Positions 17,150-25,105 of a DNA stretch of 53,254 nucleotides are shown here, piece after piece. How positions within the stretch are numbered: position 1 is the stretch's first letter; each line of letters opens with the position of its first letter. A program made the translations under genes and the position numbers. The notes under the pieces are model-generated. The model ran no database searches and had not been told where the DNA came from. It saw only the letters and a list, made by a program, of their open reading frames with translations. The stretch is taken from contig OMXP01000013.1 in NCBI GenBank assembly GCA_900315055.1, forward strand, positions 1 through 53,254. Direction: 5' to 3'. The DNA is from an uncultured Lachnospiraceae bacterium. GTDB lineage: Bacteria; Bacillota; Clostridia; Lachnospirales; Lachnospiraceae.

Positions 17150-19273
17150 TCAGCTGTACGAGTTGCTCGAGAGCACGACGAAGCGATCGTCCGGCCGGAA
17201 GTGGCAGCGGATCGGCGCACCTCCGTTTCCGCAGCGCTCGTATTTTGGCGGGTTGAGGACCGGGATCTCGTATCTCTTTCGTCCGGAGTCCTGAGAGATC
17301 AGACGGCTGTAGCCGATGAAGACCTCGTTCTGTTTCTGCAGGGCCGCTGCCGCCTCAAAGAGTGTAATCCCTTCAGGGGCCGAGACGTCCATGAAATCCC
17401 CGACGCGCCGGAAATAGATCTCCGTTCCGAACGGGTCCATGAGCTCCGCAAAGAGCCGGTGCAGCTCCCGCGTCTGCGCGATCTGCGTCATGATAAGGGC
17501 TGTCACGCGGGAACCCACGATGTAATCCTCCGCTCCCGTGTACTCGGCAAGACGCCTGTTGCGGTCGAGATTGATCTCGCAGGTAATGCTGAAATTGATC
17601 TTCCGGTCCTCCCGGATCTGGCGAAGGAACACGAGGCGGGAGAGCGTCCTTTCATCGATGACGTCCTCCACCGGCCGCATCTCCTTGTCCGCAAGGGCCT
17701 GATCCTCCCCGGTCGGCGCATCGGAGAGGACCATGATGCTCGTCGCATCAGCCGGGATCGCCTCATAGAGGTCGTGATAGCGGTCAAGCCTTGCACTTTC
17801 GACCTTGATATGAAGCTCTCCTCCGGCCTTTCCATATGCCTGCTGTTTTTCCCTGGTTGTCTGCTCCTCCCCGCCGTCGCCGATGATCGTGACCCTGGTG
17901 CCCGGCGCAAGGAAACTTGAGAGCCTCTCGAGAACCGTCAGGATCAGCGGACCGCACCCGACAATCGCGTAGTGAACGGGGGACTTTGCGGCTGCCCTTT
18001 CCTTTGGTGCCTTCAGGTGAATTTCCGGCGCCTGCGGAAGAACTGCGATGCTGTTGTCATCCTCCTCGATGAGGTAGAGGAACTCCAGATCACGGACGCG
18101 GATATCGTCCATCGTCGGGGCAAGGCAGCTCTTTTTCCCGGCAAAGGGATCGGAGAGCTTTTCCGAGATACTCACCTCGTGCTCCGTGTCCGCATCGATG
18201 CCGCCGACGGCGATGCTGGAAGGAAGGAGCTGGTTCAGGTCGTAGAGCGTCATATCTGTGTTCATCCTGCTGCCGAGCGGGATGTCGTCCTTCTTTACGC
18301 AGTAGAATTCCTGGCCTGCGTAGTTGAAGATCTCCGTATAGACATAGGAGAGTCCCGGATAGCGGCTCGAGCTTGCGATGATGCGGGACATCAGGTCCTC
18401 GTAGCAGACAAGCTCCAGGTATTTCCCGCCCGCGACGATGGCGGCATCCTGGTTTTCCCGCTTCATGACCATGGCCGTGATGTGCGGGACCTTTGTCCCG
18501 GGAGCTGCTTTGTCATAGAGCTTCTCAAAGACCGAGGCGCAGGCCATGATGGCCTTCAGGGTGTGGGAATCGTCGATGCTGTTCACGATGACGGAGGAGC
18601 AGGTCTCGATGGAGCACATCGAGAGGTCGTCGAGGCTGTAGATATGGCCCGAGCGGCACACGATCCGCGTGTGGCGCCGTGCGGCCTTCTGCTCGGCGGC
18701 AGGCAGGGATGCGATGAAGCGGTTCATGTGCTGCTGGATTTTCTCTTCCATTACGTCGATGTCGATTTTCATGTCCATGACGACGATGGTCTGCACGCTC
18801 TGGTTCTCGTTTGCCCGGATCAGTTCCGCGAGAATCGCATAGGTGATCTCGGAGAAGCCGAGAACGATCGTGTGTCCCTTCTCGAGGACCTTCGAGTGTC
18901 CTTTGGAGAGGGCGTCCATGCGCGCCTCGAGGCCGTTGTTGATAATCGAGATCAGCGTTGCGGTAAAGAACATGCCAAAGATCGTGGCGATGAGCATGAT
19001 GGCAAGGGAGCCGCGGCTCCTGTCGTCTCCGTACAGGTTTCCGGGATCGAAGGTGTGGTTCATCGTATCCCAGAAGGTCGTTGTCATCGGCTTGTGGACG
19101 CTGCGCTCAATGAGGTAATCGATGAGAGCAAGACAGAAGATGACCAGCAGGCTGAAGACAAGAAGGAGCGCCGCCTTGGCAAGCGTTCCCCTCGCCATGA
19201 TGTTGTCGAAACGGTAGCGGAATTTCTCCATCCATCTTGTCTTCTTCGGCTTTTTCCCGTCGTCTGACTGCAT
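17150..19273 (-). CDS. CASTOR/POLLUX-related membrane channel with RCK-like domains
   Basis: A 707-residue predicted ion channel. Residues ~27-125 contain a first membrane helix (LAKAALLLVFSLLVIFCLALIDYLI), a pore-like loop (FWDTMNHTFDPGNLYGDD) and a second helix (AIMLIATIFGMFFTATLISIINN). The rest is cytosolic with Rossmann-type RCK domains starting at HTIVLGFSEITYAILAELIRANENQ, the diagnostic CASTOR/POLLUX segment, and a second at YAIVGCGPLILTVLERL. In plants these proteins are ion channels of the nuclear envelope; bacterial homologues are little studied. The start at 19273 is chosen for the AAGGGGG site upstream. No clear terminator follows; rlmI starts 81 bases downstream. Confidence 0.85.
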   Translation of the reverse strand: MQSDDGKKPKKTRWMEKFRYRFDNIMARGTLAKAALLLVFSLLVIFCLALIDYLIERSVHKPMTTTFWDTMNHTFDPGNLYGDDRSRGSLAIMLIATIFGMFFTATLISIINNGLEARMDALSKGHSKVLEKGHTIVLGFSEITYAILAELIRANENQSVQTIVVMDMKIDIDVMEEKIQQHMNRFIASLPAAEQKAARRHTRIVCRSGHIYSLDDLSMCSIETCSSVIVNSIDDSHTLKAIMACASVFEKLYDKAAPGTKVPHITAMVMKRENQDAAIVAGGKYLELVCYEDLMSRIIASSSRYPGLSYVYTEIFNYAGQEFYCVKKDDIPLGSRMNTDMTLYDLNQLLPSSIAVGGIDADTEHEVSISEKLSDPFAGKKSCLAPTMDDIRVRDLEFLYLIEEDDNSIAVLPQAPEIHLKAPKERAAAKSPVHYAIVGCGPLILTVLERLSSFLAPGTRVTIIGDGGEEQTTREKQQAYGKAGGELHIKVESARLDRYHDLYEAIPADATSIMVLSDAPTGEDQALADKEMRPVEDVIDERTLSRLVFLRQIREDRKINFSITCEINLDRNRRLAEYTGAEDYIVGSRVTALIMTQIAQTRELHRLFAELMDPFGTEIYFRRVGDFMDVSAPEGITLFEAAAALQKQNEVFIGYSRLISQDSGRKRYEIPVLNPPKYERCGNGGAPIRCHFRPDDRFVVLSSNSYS

Positions 19274-19359
19274 GATGTTCGTCCCCCTTTTGTCCGATAC
19301 GACAACTATATCACGTGCAGCTTTCTGCTGACACGACCCCGACCGAAGAACCGAAAGTG

Positions 19360-19388
19360 TTGAGTTTTTGGCGCATTCAGGGTACAAT
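19360..19388 (+). promoter_or_regulatory. Sigma-A promoter of the symporter gene
   Basis: TTGAGT (19360-19365) and TACAAT (19383-19388) are separated by exactly 17 bases. Transcription would start near 19395, only about 10 bases before a terminator-like hairpin. Confidence 0.75.
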
Positions 19389-19404
19389 GCCCGCAGAATG
19401 GCAA

Positions 19405-19440
19405 GGGCGTCATGATCATGGGGTCATGGCGCCCTTTTTT
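19405..19440 (+). terminator. Terminator-like hairpin in the 5' leader of the symporter gene
   Basis: GGGCGTCATGA (19405-19415) pairs with TCATGGCGCCC (19424-19434) with one G-U pair, and is followed by six T (19435-19440). It lies between the promoter and the start codon at 19459, so it may act as an attenuator or a 5'-end stabilising hairpin. Confidence 0.75.
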
Positions 19441-19458
19441 GGAAGATGGAGGAGATTT

Positions 19459-20790
19459 ATGGAAGAGAAGAAGGTAGAGTACAAGACTCCGGCGGAGGCC
19501 ATTGATACGGCCCAGGAGACCTTAAAGAAGATTGAACCGGAGAACCCGGAGCCGAAGAAGGAGAAGAAAAAACTTTCCCTTGCGGCGCAGATCTTCATCG
19601 CCATGGTCCTTGCAATCATCGTGGGACTGTGCATGCAGAACGTCGCCTCCGTTGCAGACAGCTATATCAAGCCGTTCGGCACGATCTTCCTGAACCTCAT
19701 CAAGTTCATCATCGCGCCGATTGTCCTGTTCTCGATTCTGGCGGGCGTCATCTCGCTCTCGGATATCAAGAAGATCGGCATGATCGGCGGCACAACGCTG
19801 ATTTACTACCTGTGCACCACCGCGTGTGCGACGACGATCGGCCTGATCTTCGCCTACCTGTTCCGCGGTGCATTTCCGATGCTCTCGACAAGCGGCGTCT
19901 CCTATGAGGGAGCAGAGGCAACCTCGGTCATGGACACGATCGTGAACATCTTCCCGTCGAACTTCCTGACGCCGATCACCGATGCGAACATGCTGCAGAT
20001 CATCGTCATGGCCCTGATCATCGGCTTTGCGATCATCCTTGTGGGAGAAAAGGCAGCGCCTGCCGTGAAGGCGGTCAATGTGTGCAATGACATCTTCATG
20101 AAGTGCATGGAGATGATCCTGAAGCTCTCCCCGATCGGTGTCTTCTGCCTGCTCTGCCCGGTCATCGCGGACAACGGCCCCTCGATCATCGGCTCCCTGG
20201 CGATCGTCCTTGTCTGCGCCTATATTGCCTACATCGTCCACATGGTGGTCGTCTACAGCACGACCGTGAAGGTGCTTGGCCACATGAGCCCCTTGAAGTT
20301 CTTCAAGGGCATGATGCCTGCCATGCTCTTTGCCTTCTCGTCAGCCTCCAGCGTCGGAACGCTTCCCATCAACATGGAGTGCACCGAGAAGATGGGCGCT
20401 TCGAAGGAAGTTGCGTCCTTCGTCCTGCCCCTTGGCGCCACCATCAATATGGACGGCACCGCGATCTACCAGGGCGTCTGCACCGTGTTCATCGCCGCCT
20501 GCTACGGCATCACCCTGACTCCGCAGCAGATGGTTACCGTCGTCCTGACCGCAACCCTCGCCTCCATCGGCACCGCCGGTGTCCCGGGCGCAGGCCCGAT
20601 CATGCTGTCGATGGTCCTTGCCTCGGTCGGCCTTCCGATCGACGGTATCGCTCTTGTCTACGGCATCGACCGCATCTTCGATATGGGAAGAACCACGGTC
20701 AACATCACGGGCGATGCGAGCTGCACGATGATCGTCTCCTACATGCAGAAGAAGCGTGAGGAGAAGGCGGCAGCAAAGAAGAGCGCATAA
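19459..20790 (+). CDS. Dicarboxylate/amino acid:cation symporter (DAACS family)
   Basis: A 443-residue inner-membrane transporter of the glutamate/aspartate/dicarboxylate-sodium (or proton) symporter family. An unusual ~35-residue charged N-terminus (rich in Glu, Lys and Pro) precedes the first helix LAAQIFIAMVLAIIVGLCMQ. Family signatures are present: SSASSVGTLPINMEC (HP1 serine-rich hairpin), FVLPLGATINMDGTAIYQG (the NMDGT motif of helix 7), and GIDRIFDMGRTTVNITGDA (helix 8 substrate-binding Asp). About eight membrane helices and two re-entrant hairpins are expected. The start has TGGAGGAG a few bases upstream. The substrate (glutamate, aspartate, serine or C4-dicarboxylate) is not decidable from sequence alone. 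Confidence 0.93.
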   Translation: MEEKKVEYKTPAEAIDTAQETLKKIEPENPEPKKEKKKLSLAAQIFIAMVLAIIVGLCMQNVASVADSYIKPFGTIFLNLIKFIIAPIVLFSILAGVISLSDIKKIGMIGGTTLIYYLCTTACATTIGLIFAYLFRGAFPMLSTSGVSYEGAEATSVMDTIVNIFPSNFLTPITDANMLQIIVMALIIGFAIILVGEKAAPAVKAVNVCNDIFMKCMEMILKLSPIGVFCLLCPVIADNGPSIIGSLAIVLVCAYIAYIVHMVVVYSTTVKVLGHMSPLKFFKGMMPAMLFAFSSASSVGTLPINMECTEKMGASKEVASFVLPLGATINMDGTAIYQGVCTVFIAACYGITLTPQQMVTVVLTATLASIGTAGVPGAGPIMLSMVLASVGLPIDGIALVYGIDRIFDMGRTTVNITGDASCTMIVSYMQKKREEKAAAKKSA

Positions 20791-20830
20791 AAAGCAGTCC
20801 CTTATCTTCAGATACCATATCGATCACTTT

Positions 20831-20866
20831 GAGGTGTTTCCCTTCGGGGGGGGGCACTTCTTTTTT
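20831..20866 (+). terminator. Intrinsic terminator of the symporter gene
   Basis: GAGGTGTTTCCC (20831-20842) pairs with the G-run and CACTTC (to 20860) through Watson-Crick and several G-U pairs around a TTCG loop, followed by six T (20861-20866). A run of nine G (20846-20854) makes this a likely sequencing-error spot. Confidence 0.85.
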
Positions 20867-20949
20867 GGGAGAAATGTTGGAAATGCAACGGACTTTTGTC
20901 AGGAAATCCGGCATCATACAGACAGAACAAAGCACAGGAGGTGCAAGAC

Positions 20950-21591
20950 ATGGAAGAGGAAAGATGGATGGCCGTTGCCTCGGACAATGAACCGGTCCCT
21001 GGCTGCACGATCTCAAGGCAGGCACTGAAGGGAAGCGTTTCCGTCTTCTCCCTTGCAAAGGACACGGGAATCAGCGCGGAGACCTATGCGTACCACAAGC
21101 TTTTCACCGTGTACAGGGGAAGTCTTACCGTGTTCACAAAGGACGGCAGAAGAGAAACCCTGCAGGAAGGGCAGAGCATCATTACCCCGACCGGGATTCC
21201 GGTGGGCGTTGAGACAAAGGAAGATACGGTCTACACCGAGACCGCGTTTCGAAAGGAGAGCACAATGAACGACATCTTAAAATCCGGCACCGTATTTGAA
21301 CTCAAGGACCTTCTTCCCTACCGGGAAGGCCGCATCGTCAACATGGATCTCATCTCGGATCCCCACATGAAGTTTGTCCTCATGAGCTTTGATGCAGGGC
21401 AGGCGTTAAAGGAGCACGCAGCCCCCGGCGATGCCCTGGTCTTTGCCCTCGACGGGAAGGCTGAGATCGGCTACGAGGGAAAGGCCTACGAGGTCTCGGC
21501 CGGGCAGACGTTCCGGTTTGACAAGAACGGCCGCCATTCCGTGAAGGCGCTTACGCCCTTCAAGATGGCCCTGCTCCTGACGCTGGACTGA
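20950..21591 (+). CDS. Bicupin-like protein (two cupin domains)
   Basis: A 213-residue cytosolic protein with two cupin folds. The first (~residues 25-105) has YHKLFTVYRGSLTVFTKDGRRETLQEGQSIITPTGIPVGVE but lacks the usual metal-binding His cluster. The second (~130-210) has MSFDAGQALKEHAAPGDALVFALDGKAEIGYEGKAYEVSAGQTFRFDKNGRHSV, with E-H and a late His like canonical cupins. No enzyme activity can be assigned; similar small cupins act as sugar or metal-binding stress proteins or isomerases. The start at 20950 has ACAGGAGGTG upstream. It stands alone between two terminators. Confidence 0.83.
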   Translation: MEEERWMAVASDNEPVPGCTISRQALKGSVSVFSLAKDTGISAETYAYHKLFTVYRGSLTVFTKDGRRETLQEGQSIITPTGIPVGVETKEDTVYTETAFRKESTMNDILKSGTVFELKDLLPYREGRIVNMDLISDPHMKFVLMSFDAGQALKEHAAPGDALVFALDGKAEIGYEGKAYEVSAGQTFRFDKNGRHSVKALTPFKMALLLTLD

Positions 21592-21630
21592 CAATGGAAT
21601 AAGGAAAACTGCGGTAATGCAGTTATGTAG

Positions 21631-21662
21631 AAATCGGGGTGGCCGGCGCTGCCCCGATTTTT
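21631..21662 (+). terminator. Intrinsic terminator of the bicupin gene
   Basis: AAATCGGGG (21631-21639) pairs perfectly with CCCCGATTT (21652-21660), followed by further T. It lies about 40 bases after the stop codon. Confidence 0.9.
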
Positions 21663-21685
21663 CCATATGGTGCAGACAGAAAGAA

Positions 21686-21720
21686 TTTAAGTTGTAACCT
21701 GAAATGGGTTACAACTTAAA
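21686..21720. promoter_or_regulatory. Perfect 14-bp inverted repeat upstream of cobD (candidate operator)
   Basis: TTTAAGTTGTAACC (21686-21699), a 7-base spacer, then GGTTACAACTTAAA (21707-21720). No T-run follows on the plus strand and a separate terminator already precedes it, so a protein-binding site is more likely than a terminator. TTGCAA (21759-21764) and TACACT further downstream, 16 bases apart, may be the cobD promoter. Confidence 0.7.
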
Positions 21721-21825
21721 AAGACTTCATATCCCGGAGAAAACGCGGGTAATCGAAGTTGCAAATACTCTGCAATGGTCTACACTTTCCCCGTATGGCA
21801 AATACCGCAATGAGAGGAGACAGAC

Positions 21826-22821
21826 ATGGCAGAGACAATTGAAAGACGAATGCTGGTTCTGCTTCTTGCCTGTCTTCTCGATGCTCTTGTCGGGGATCCG
21901 AAGCGGCTCTGGCACCCGGTCCAGGGGATCGGGACACTGATCTCCTTTCTGGAGAAGGGACTGTGGAGGATCTTTCACCTATCGGATGAGAGAGAAGAGG
22001 ACAGGGGAAAAAAGCGCCTTGCAGGGACCGTCCTCTGTGTTCTGGTGCCCGTGTGCACAGCACTTGCCGTGATTCTTCTTCTTTACCTTTCGTCTTTGAT
22101 CTCTCCGGTGCTCTCCTTTGTCCTGGAGGTCATTTTCTCCTGTCAGTGCCTTGCGGCAAGGAGTCTTCGCGATGCATCAATGGCGGTGTACCGGCCGCTG
22201 GTTTCCGGGGATCTTCCGGGAGCGAGGAAAGCCGTGTCCATGGTGGTAGGAAGGGATACCGAGGTTCTTGACAAGACGGGGGTTACGAAGGCGGCGGTTG
22301 AGACCGTTGCGGAGAACGCATCGGACGGCGTCATCGCGCCGATGTTCTATCTCTTTCTACTGGGGCCGGTCGGCGGCTTTTTCTACAAGGCCGTGAACAC
22401 GATGGACTCGATGATCGGCTACAAAAACGACCGCTACCGGTACTTTGGCAGTGCGGCGGCGCACCTCGATGATATTGTGAACTTTCTTCCGGCGCGTCTT
22501 TCCGGACTTTTCATGGTGGCGGCAGCCTTCCTGCTTCGTCTTGACGGGAGAAATGCCTGGCGGATCTTCCTCCGGGATAGGGGAAAGCATTTAAGCCCGA
22601 ACGCCGGGCAGCCGGAGAGTGCGGCTGCGGGAGCTCTCGATGTTCAGCTTGGCGGGGACGCGCAGTACTTCGGGCACATGGTCCAAAAGGCGGCCCTCGG
22701 GGATCCCCTCCGGGAGGTGACGCCGGATGACATCAAAACGATGAACCGCCTGATGATCGCGACGGCTATCCTTTCGCTTCTCTTTTTTGAACTCCTGCTC
22801 TTTTGTCTGACCATCCTCTGA
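21826..22821 (+). CDS. cobD: Adenosylcobinamide-phosphate synthase (CobD/CbiB)
   Basis: A 331-residue integral membrane enzyme of cobalamin biosynthesis that attaches the aminopropanol (or aminopropanol phosphate) arm to adenosylcobyric acid. Family features: the LLACLLDALVGDPKRLWHPVQGIG opening, VGRDTEVLDKTGVTKAAVETVAENASDGVIAPMFYL, AVNTMDSMIGYKNDRYRYFGSAAAHLDDIVNFLPARL, and the late SPNAGQPESAAAGAL segment. Four to five membrane helices are expected. Ribosome site GAGAGGAGACAG. No other cobalamin gene is present in the window and no B12 riboswitch is recognisable upstream, so it is a solitary copy; the organism may use it for salvage or keep the rest elsewhere. Confidence 0.95.
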   Translation: MAETIERRMLVLLLACLLDALVGDPKRLWHPVQGIGTLISFLEKGLWRIFHLSDEREEDRGKKRLAGTVLCVLVPVCTALAVILLLYLSSLISPVLSFVLEVIFSCQCLAARSLRDASMAVYRPLVSGDLPGARKAVSMVVGRDTEVLDKTGVTKAAVETVAENASDGVIAPMFYLFLLGPVGGFFYKAVNTMDSMIGYKNDRYRYFGSAAAHLDDIVNFLPARLSGLFMVAAAFLLRLDGRNAWRIFLRDRGKHLSPNAGQPESAAAGALDVQLGGDAQYFGHMVQKAALGDPLREVTPDDIKTMNRLMIATAILSLLFFELLLFCLTIL

Positions 22822-22870
22822 TGGTGTTACAATAAAGGTACCCCGAAAACGGGGCAGGGGAGGCTTCATC

Positions 22871-24067
22871 ATGAAACAATGGCATAAACGGACGAGGACG
22901 GCACTGTCTGCTGTCCTTCTTTCGGTTGTCCTGTTTGTTGGCACGCTGCTTTCCGGCGGCGCGGTGGAGGCAAAGTCGAAGGTAAAGACAAAGGCTGCGT
23001 CTGCAAAGACGGTAGCGAGTGGTTCGTCCGGTTTTTCCCTCACGATGCTCGATGTCGGACAGGGGCTCTCATGCCTGATAAAGTCCGACGGCCAGTACAT
23101 GCTCTACGACGGCGGCCCGAGGGAGAGCTCTTCCTACGTGGTCAGCTATCTTCAGCAGCACGGCGTGTCGAAACTCACCTACCTTGTGGCGTCCCACTAT
23201 GATGAGGACCACATCGCGGGGCTTGTCGGTGTGCTGAACACGACACCGGTGACGTACGCGCTGACGCCGGACTACGTCGCGGACACGAAGATCTACGCGT
23301 CCTTTGAGAACGGCCTTGCGGCAAACGGGGCAAACGACATTCACCCCATCATGGGAGATGTCTACACCCTCGGGAAGGCACAGCTGCAGGTTGTGGGACC
23401 TGCCTACTACACCCACCCGGGAGACAATGACAACTCGATTGCCATACGGATCACCTACGGGAACACGAGCTTTCTTCTGACGGGGGATGCCGAGGAGGAC
23501 GAGGAGTACGAGATGGTGGCCTCGGGGCTGCCGCTCGATTCCGATGTCTATGTCGTCGGCCATCACGGGAGCGATTCCTCGTCCACGACAGAGCTGTTAA
23601 ATGCCGTGACACCCTCCTATGCGCTGATCAGCGTCGGGAAGGGCAACAGCTACGGGCACCCGACAGAAGGCGCCCTGACACGGCTTACCGCCGCCGGGGC
23701 AAAGATCTTCCGCACCGACGATCAGGGTGAGATCACGGTTGTCTCCGACGGAAAGACACTCACCTTTTCGACGGATCCCACGACGGATCTGACCCCGGGG
23801 AGTGCTTCGAAGGGAAGTTCTTCTTCGGGAAGTTCTTCTTCGGGAAGTTCTTCTTCCCTTTCATCGTCCAGTTCTTCGTCGGCGGTGACCACTCCTTCCA
23901 CGACACCTTCCGGAGGGTATGTTCTCAACACGCACACGAAGAAGTTCCATCTGCCGACCTGCAGCAGCGTCTCGCAGATGAAGGAGAAGAACAGGGCCTA
24001 CTCGAACGAGAGCAGGGATCAGCTCATTTCCGAGGGGTACTCGCCCTGCAAAAAGTGCAATCCCTGA
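22871..24067 (+). CDS. Secreted ComEC-like metallo-beta-lactamase-fold hydrolase with C-terminal Cys/His motif
   Basis: A 398-residue exported protein. Residues 1-34 are a signal peptide (basic start, hydrophobic core, AVEA). Residues ~54-300 form an MBL-fold domain of the ComEC/Rec2 soluble type: MLDVGQGLSCLI, LYDGGP, ASHYDEDHIAG with metal ligands H109, D111, D113 and H114, LLTGDAEEDEE and VGHHGSDSSS. A serine-rich linker (~residues 310-345), encoded partly by three 15-bp repeats, leads to a C-terminal module YVLNTHTKKFHLPTC...YSPCKKCNP resembling the Ada-type metal-binding motif. It may hydrolyse extracellular nucleic acid or another phosphodiester, but the substrate is unknown. Ribosome site GGGGAGG; a -10-like TACAAT occurs near 22830. 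Confidence 0.87.
   Translation: MKQWHKRTRTALSAVLLSVVLFVGTLLSGGAVEAKSKVKTKAASAKTVASGSSGFSLTMLDVGQGLSCLIKSDGQYMLYDGGPRESSSYVVSYLQQHGVSKLTYLVASHYDEDHIAGLVGVLNTTPVTYALTPDYVADTKIYASFENGLAANGANDIHPIMGDVYTLGKAQLQVVGPAYYTHPGDNDNSIAIRITYGNTSFLLTGDAEEDEEYEMVASGLPLDSDVYVVGHHGSDSSSTTELLNAVTPSYALISVGKGNSYGHPTEGALTRLTAAGAKIFRTDDQGEITVVSDGKTLTFSTDPTTDLTPGSASKGSSSSGSSSSGSSSSLSSSSSSSAVTTPSTTPSGGYVLNTHTKKFHLPTCSSVSQMKEKNRAYSNESRDQLISEGYSPCKKCNP
23812..23856 (+). repeat. Three tandem 15-bp repeats encoding a Ser-rich linker
   Basis: The unit GGGAAGTTCTTCTTC occurs three times without mismatch and in frame, encoding repeats of G-S-S-S-S. It lies in the linker between the hydrolase domain and the C-terminal Cys/His module, a site that could change length by slippage. 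Confidence 0.97.
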
Positions 24068-24118
24068 GACATAAGAGAACTGGGAAAAACACGAATTTAT
24101 CCTGCCCGGCAGCTGCGG

Positions 24119-24141
24119 AAACCCGCGGCCGCCGGGTTTTT
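24119..24141 (+). terminator. Intrinsic terminator of the MBL-fold hydrolase gene
   Basis: AAACCCG (24119-24125) pairs with CGGGTTT (24133-24139) around a GC-rich 7-base loop and continues in a T-run to 24141. Confidence 0.75.
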
Positions 24142-24150
24142 GTCTGCCGA

Positions 24151-24179
24151 TTGCGAAATCGGGCAAGCGGGCTTATCCT
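24151..24179 (+). promoter_or_regulatory. Promoter candidate for degV and the EPS locus
   Basis: TTGCGA (24151-24156) and TATCCT (24174-24179) are 17 bases apart, just after the preceding terminator and about 60 bases before the degV start. No other clear promoter is seen before the polysaccharide genes. Confidence 0.6.
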
Positions 24180-24238
24180 TGTACTGTGTCATTCCATGCT
24201 TTTGGAAGAAGCATTCTTTTGGAGAAAGGAGGGAACAC

Positions 24239-25093
24239 ATGAACGAACAGAAAACTGCCATTCTGGTGGATTCGGGCTGCGATATCGCCAGGGCACAGCG
24301 GGAGAAGTACAACATCGAGGTGCTGCCGCTCCACGTCATGTATCCGGAGAAGGACTATGCGGACGGCGTCGACATCGATCCGATCATGATCTACAACCGC
24401 TTTCCGAATGAGATCCCGACGACGTCGACCCCGAGTGTGGCCGAGGTTCTGGACAAGTTCGAGGAGATCAAGAAGGAGGGGTACGAAAACGTGATTGCGA
24501 TCACGATCTCGTCCTCCCTGTCCGGCACCTGCAACACGATCCGTCTTGCGGCAACCGAGGTCGAGGACCTGAACGTCTTTGTCTTCGACACCAAGAACAT
24601 CTCCATCGGCGCGGGAATCTTTGCGATCTGGGCGTCCCACAAGCTCGAGCACGGCGTGCCCTATCAGGTGCTCTGCCGCCAGCTCCAGGACAAGATCAGG
24701 GACAGCAAGGTCTTCTTCTACATGGATACCCTGAAGTACCTCCAGCACGGCGGGCGCATCGGCAAGGTTGCGGGCACCGTCGGCGAGATGCTGCGCCTGA
24801 AGCCCCTCATCTCCTGTGATGAGACGGGATCGTACTATACCGTTGCCAAGCTTCGCGGCTCCAGGCTTGCCCGCGTCAGGCTCACCGAGGAGATCGTAAA
24901 GTACCAGTTCGGCCACAAGGCCTGGCTCGTGGTCGAGGAGGGCGATGCCCATCAGGAGGCCATGACCATCAAGGAGATCCTTGAAAAGACGCTCATCGAC
25001 AAGAAGATCCTGTTCGAGCAGCAGATCACGGCGACGATGGCGGTGAACACCGGCCCCGGACTTGTGGGTGTTGCCGTCTTTCTCGAGCCTTAA
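24239..25093 (+). CDS. DegV family fatty-acid-binding protein
   Basis: A 284-residue cytosolic protein of the DegV family, which binds a fatty acid and in Firmicutes supplies acyl chains to fatty acid kinase FakA. Signatures: AILVDSGCDIA, LPLHVMYPEKDYADGVDID, PTTSTPSVAEVLDKFEE (the TSTP fatty-acid carboxylate loop), ITISSSLSGTCNTIRLA, and YMDTLKYLQHGGRIGKVAGTVGEMLRLKPLIS (the G-G-R-I segment). The start has AAAGGAGGG upstream. It is followed 12 bases later by the first polysaccharide gene, so it may share a transcript with that locus, but a functional link is not established. Confidence 0.94.
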   Translation: MNEQKTAILVDSGCDIARAQREKYNIEVLPLHVMYPEKDYADGVDIDPIMIYNRFPNEIPTTSTPSVAEVLDKFEEIKKEGYENVIAITISSSLSGTCNTIRLAATEVEDLNVFVFDTKNISIGAGIFAIWASHKLEHGVPYQVLCRQLQDKIRDSKVFFYMDTLKYLQHGGRIGKVAGTVGEMLRLKPLISCDETGSYYTVAKLRGSRLARVRLTEEIVKYQFGHKAWLVVEEGDAHQEAMTIKEILEKTLIDKKILFEQQITATMAVNTGPGLVGVAVFLEP

Positions 25094-25105
25094 AGGAGCA
25101 CAGAC

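Noticed and set aside
21686..21720. Biotin repressor (BirA) operator
   Set aside because: The half-sites resemble it, but the 7-base spacer is about half the expected length and no biotin gene follows.
21663..21825. Cobalamin riboswitch upstream of cobD
   Set aside because: No B12-box-like sequence or multi-stem leader was recognised; only an inverted repeat and a weak promoter are visible.
23812..23856. 15-bp repeats as a non-coding repeat element
   Set aside because: They are in frame within the hydrolase gene and encode the Ser-rich linker.
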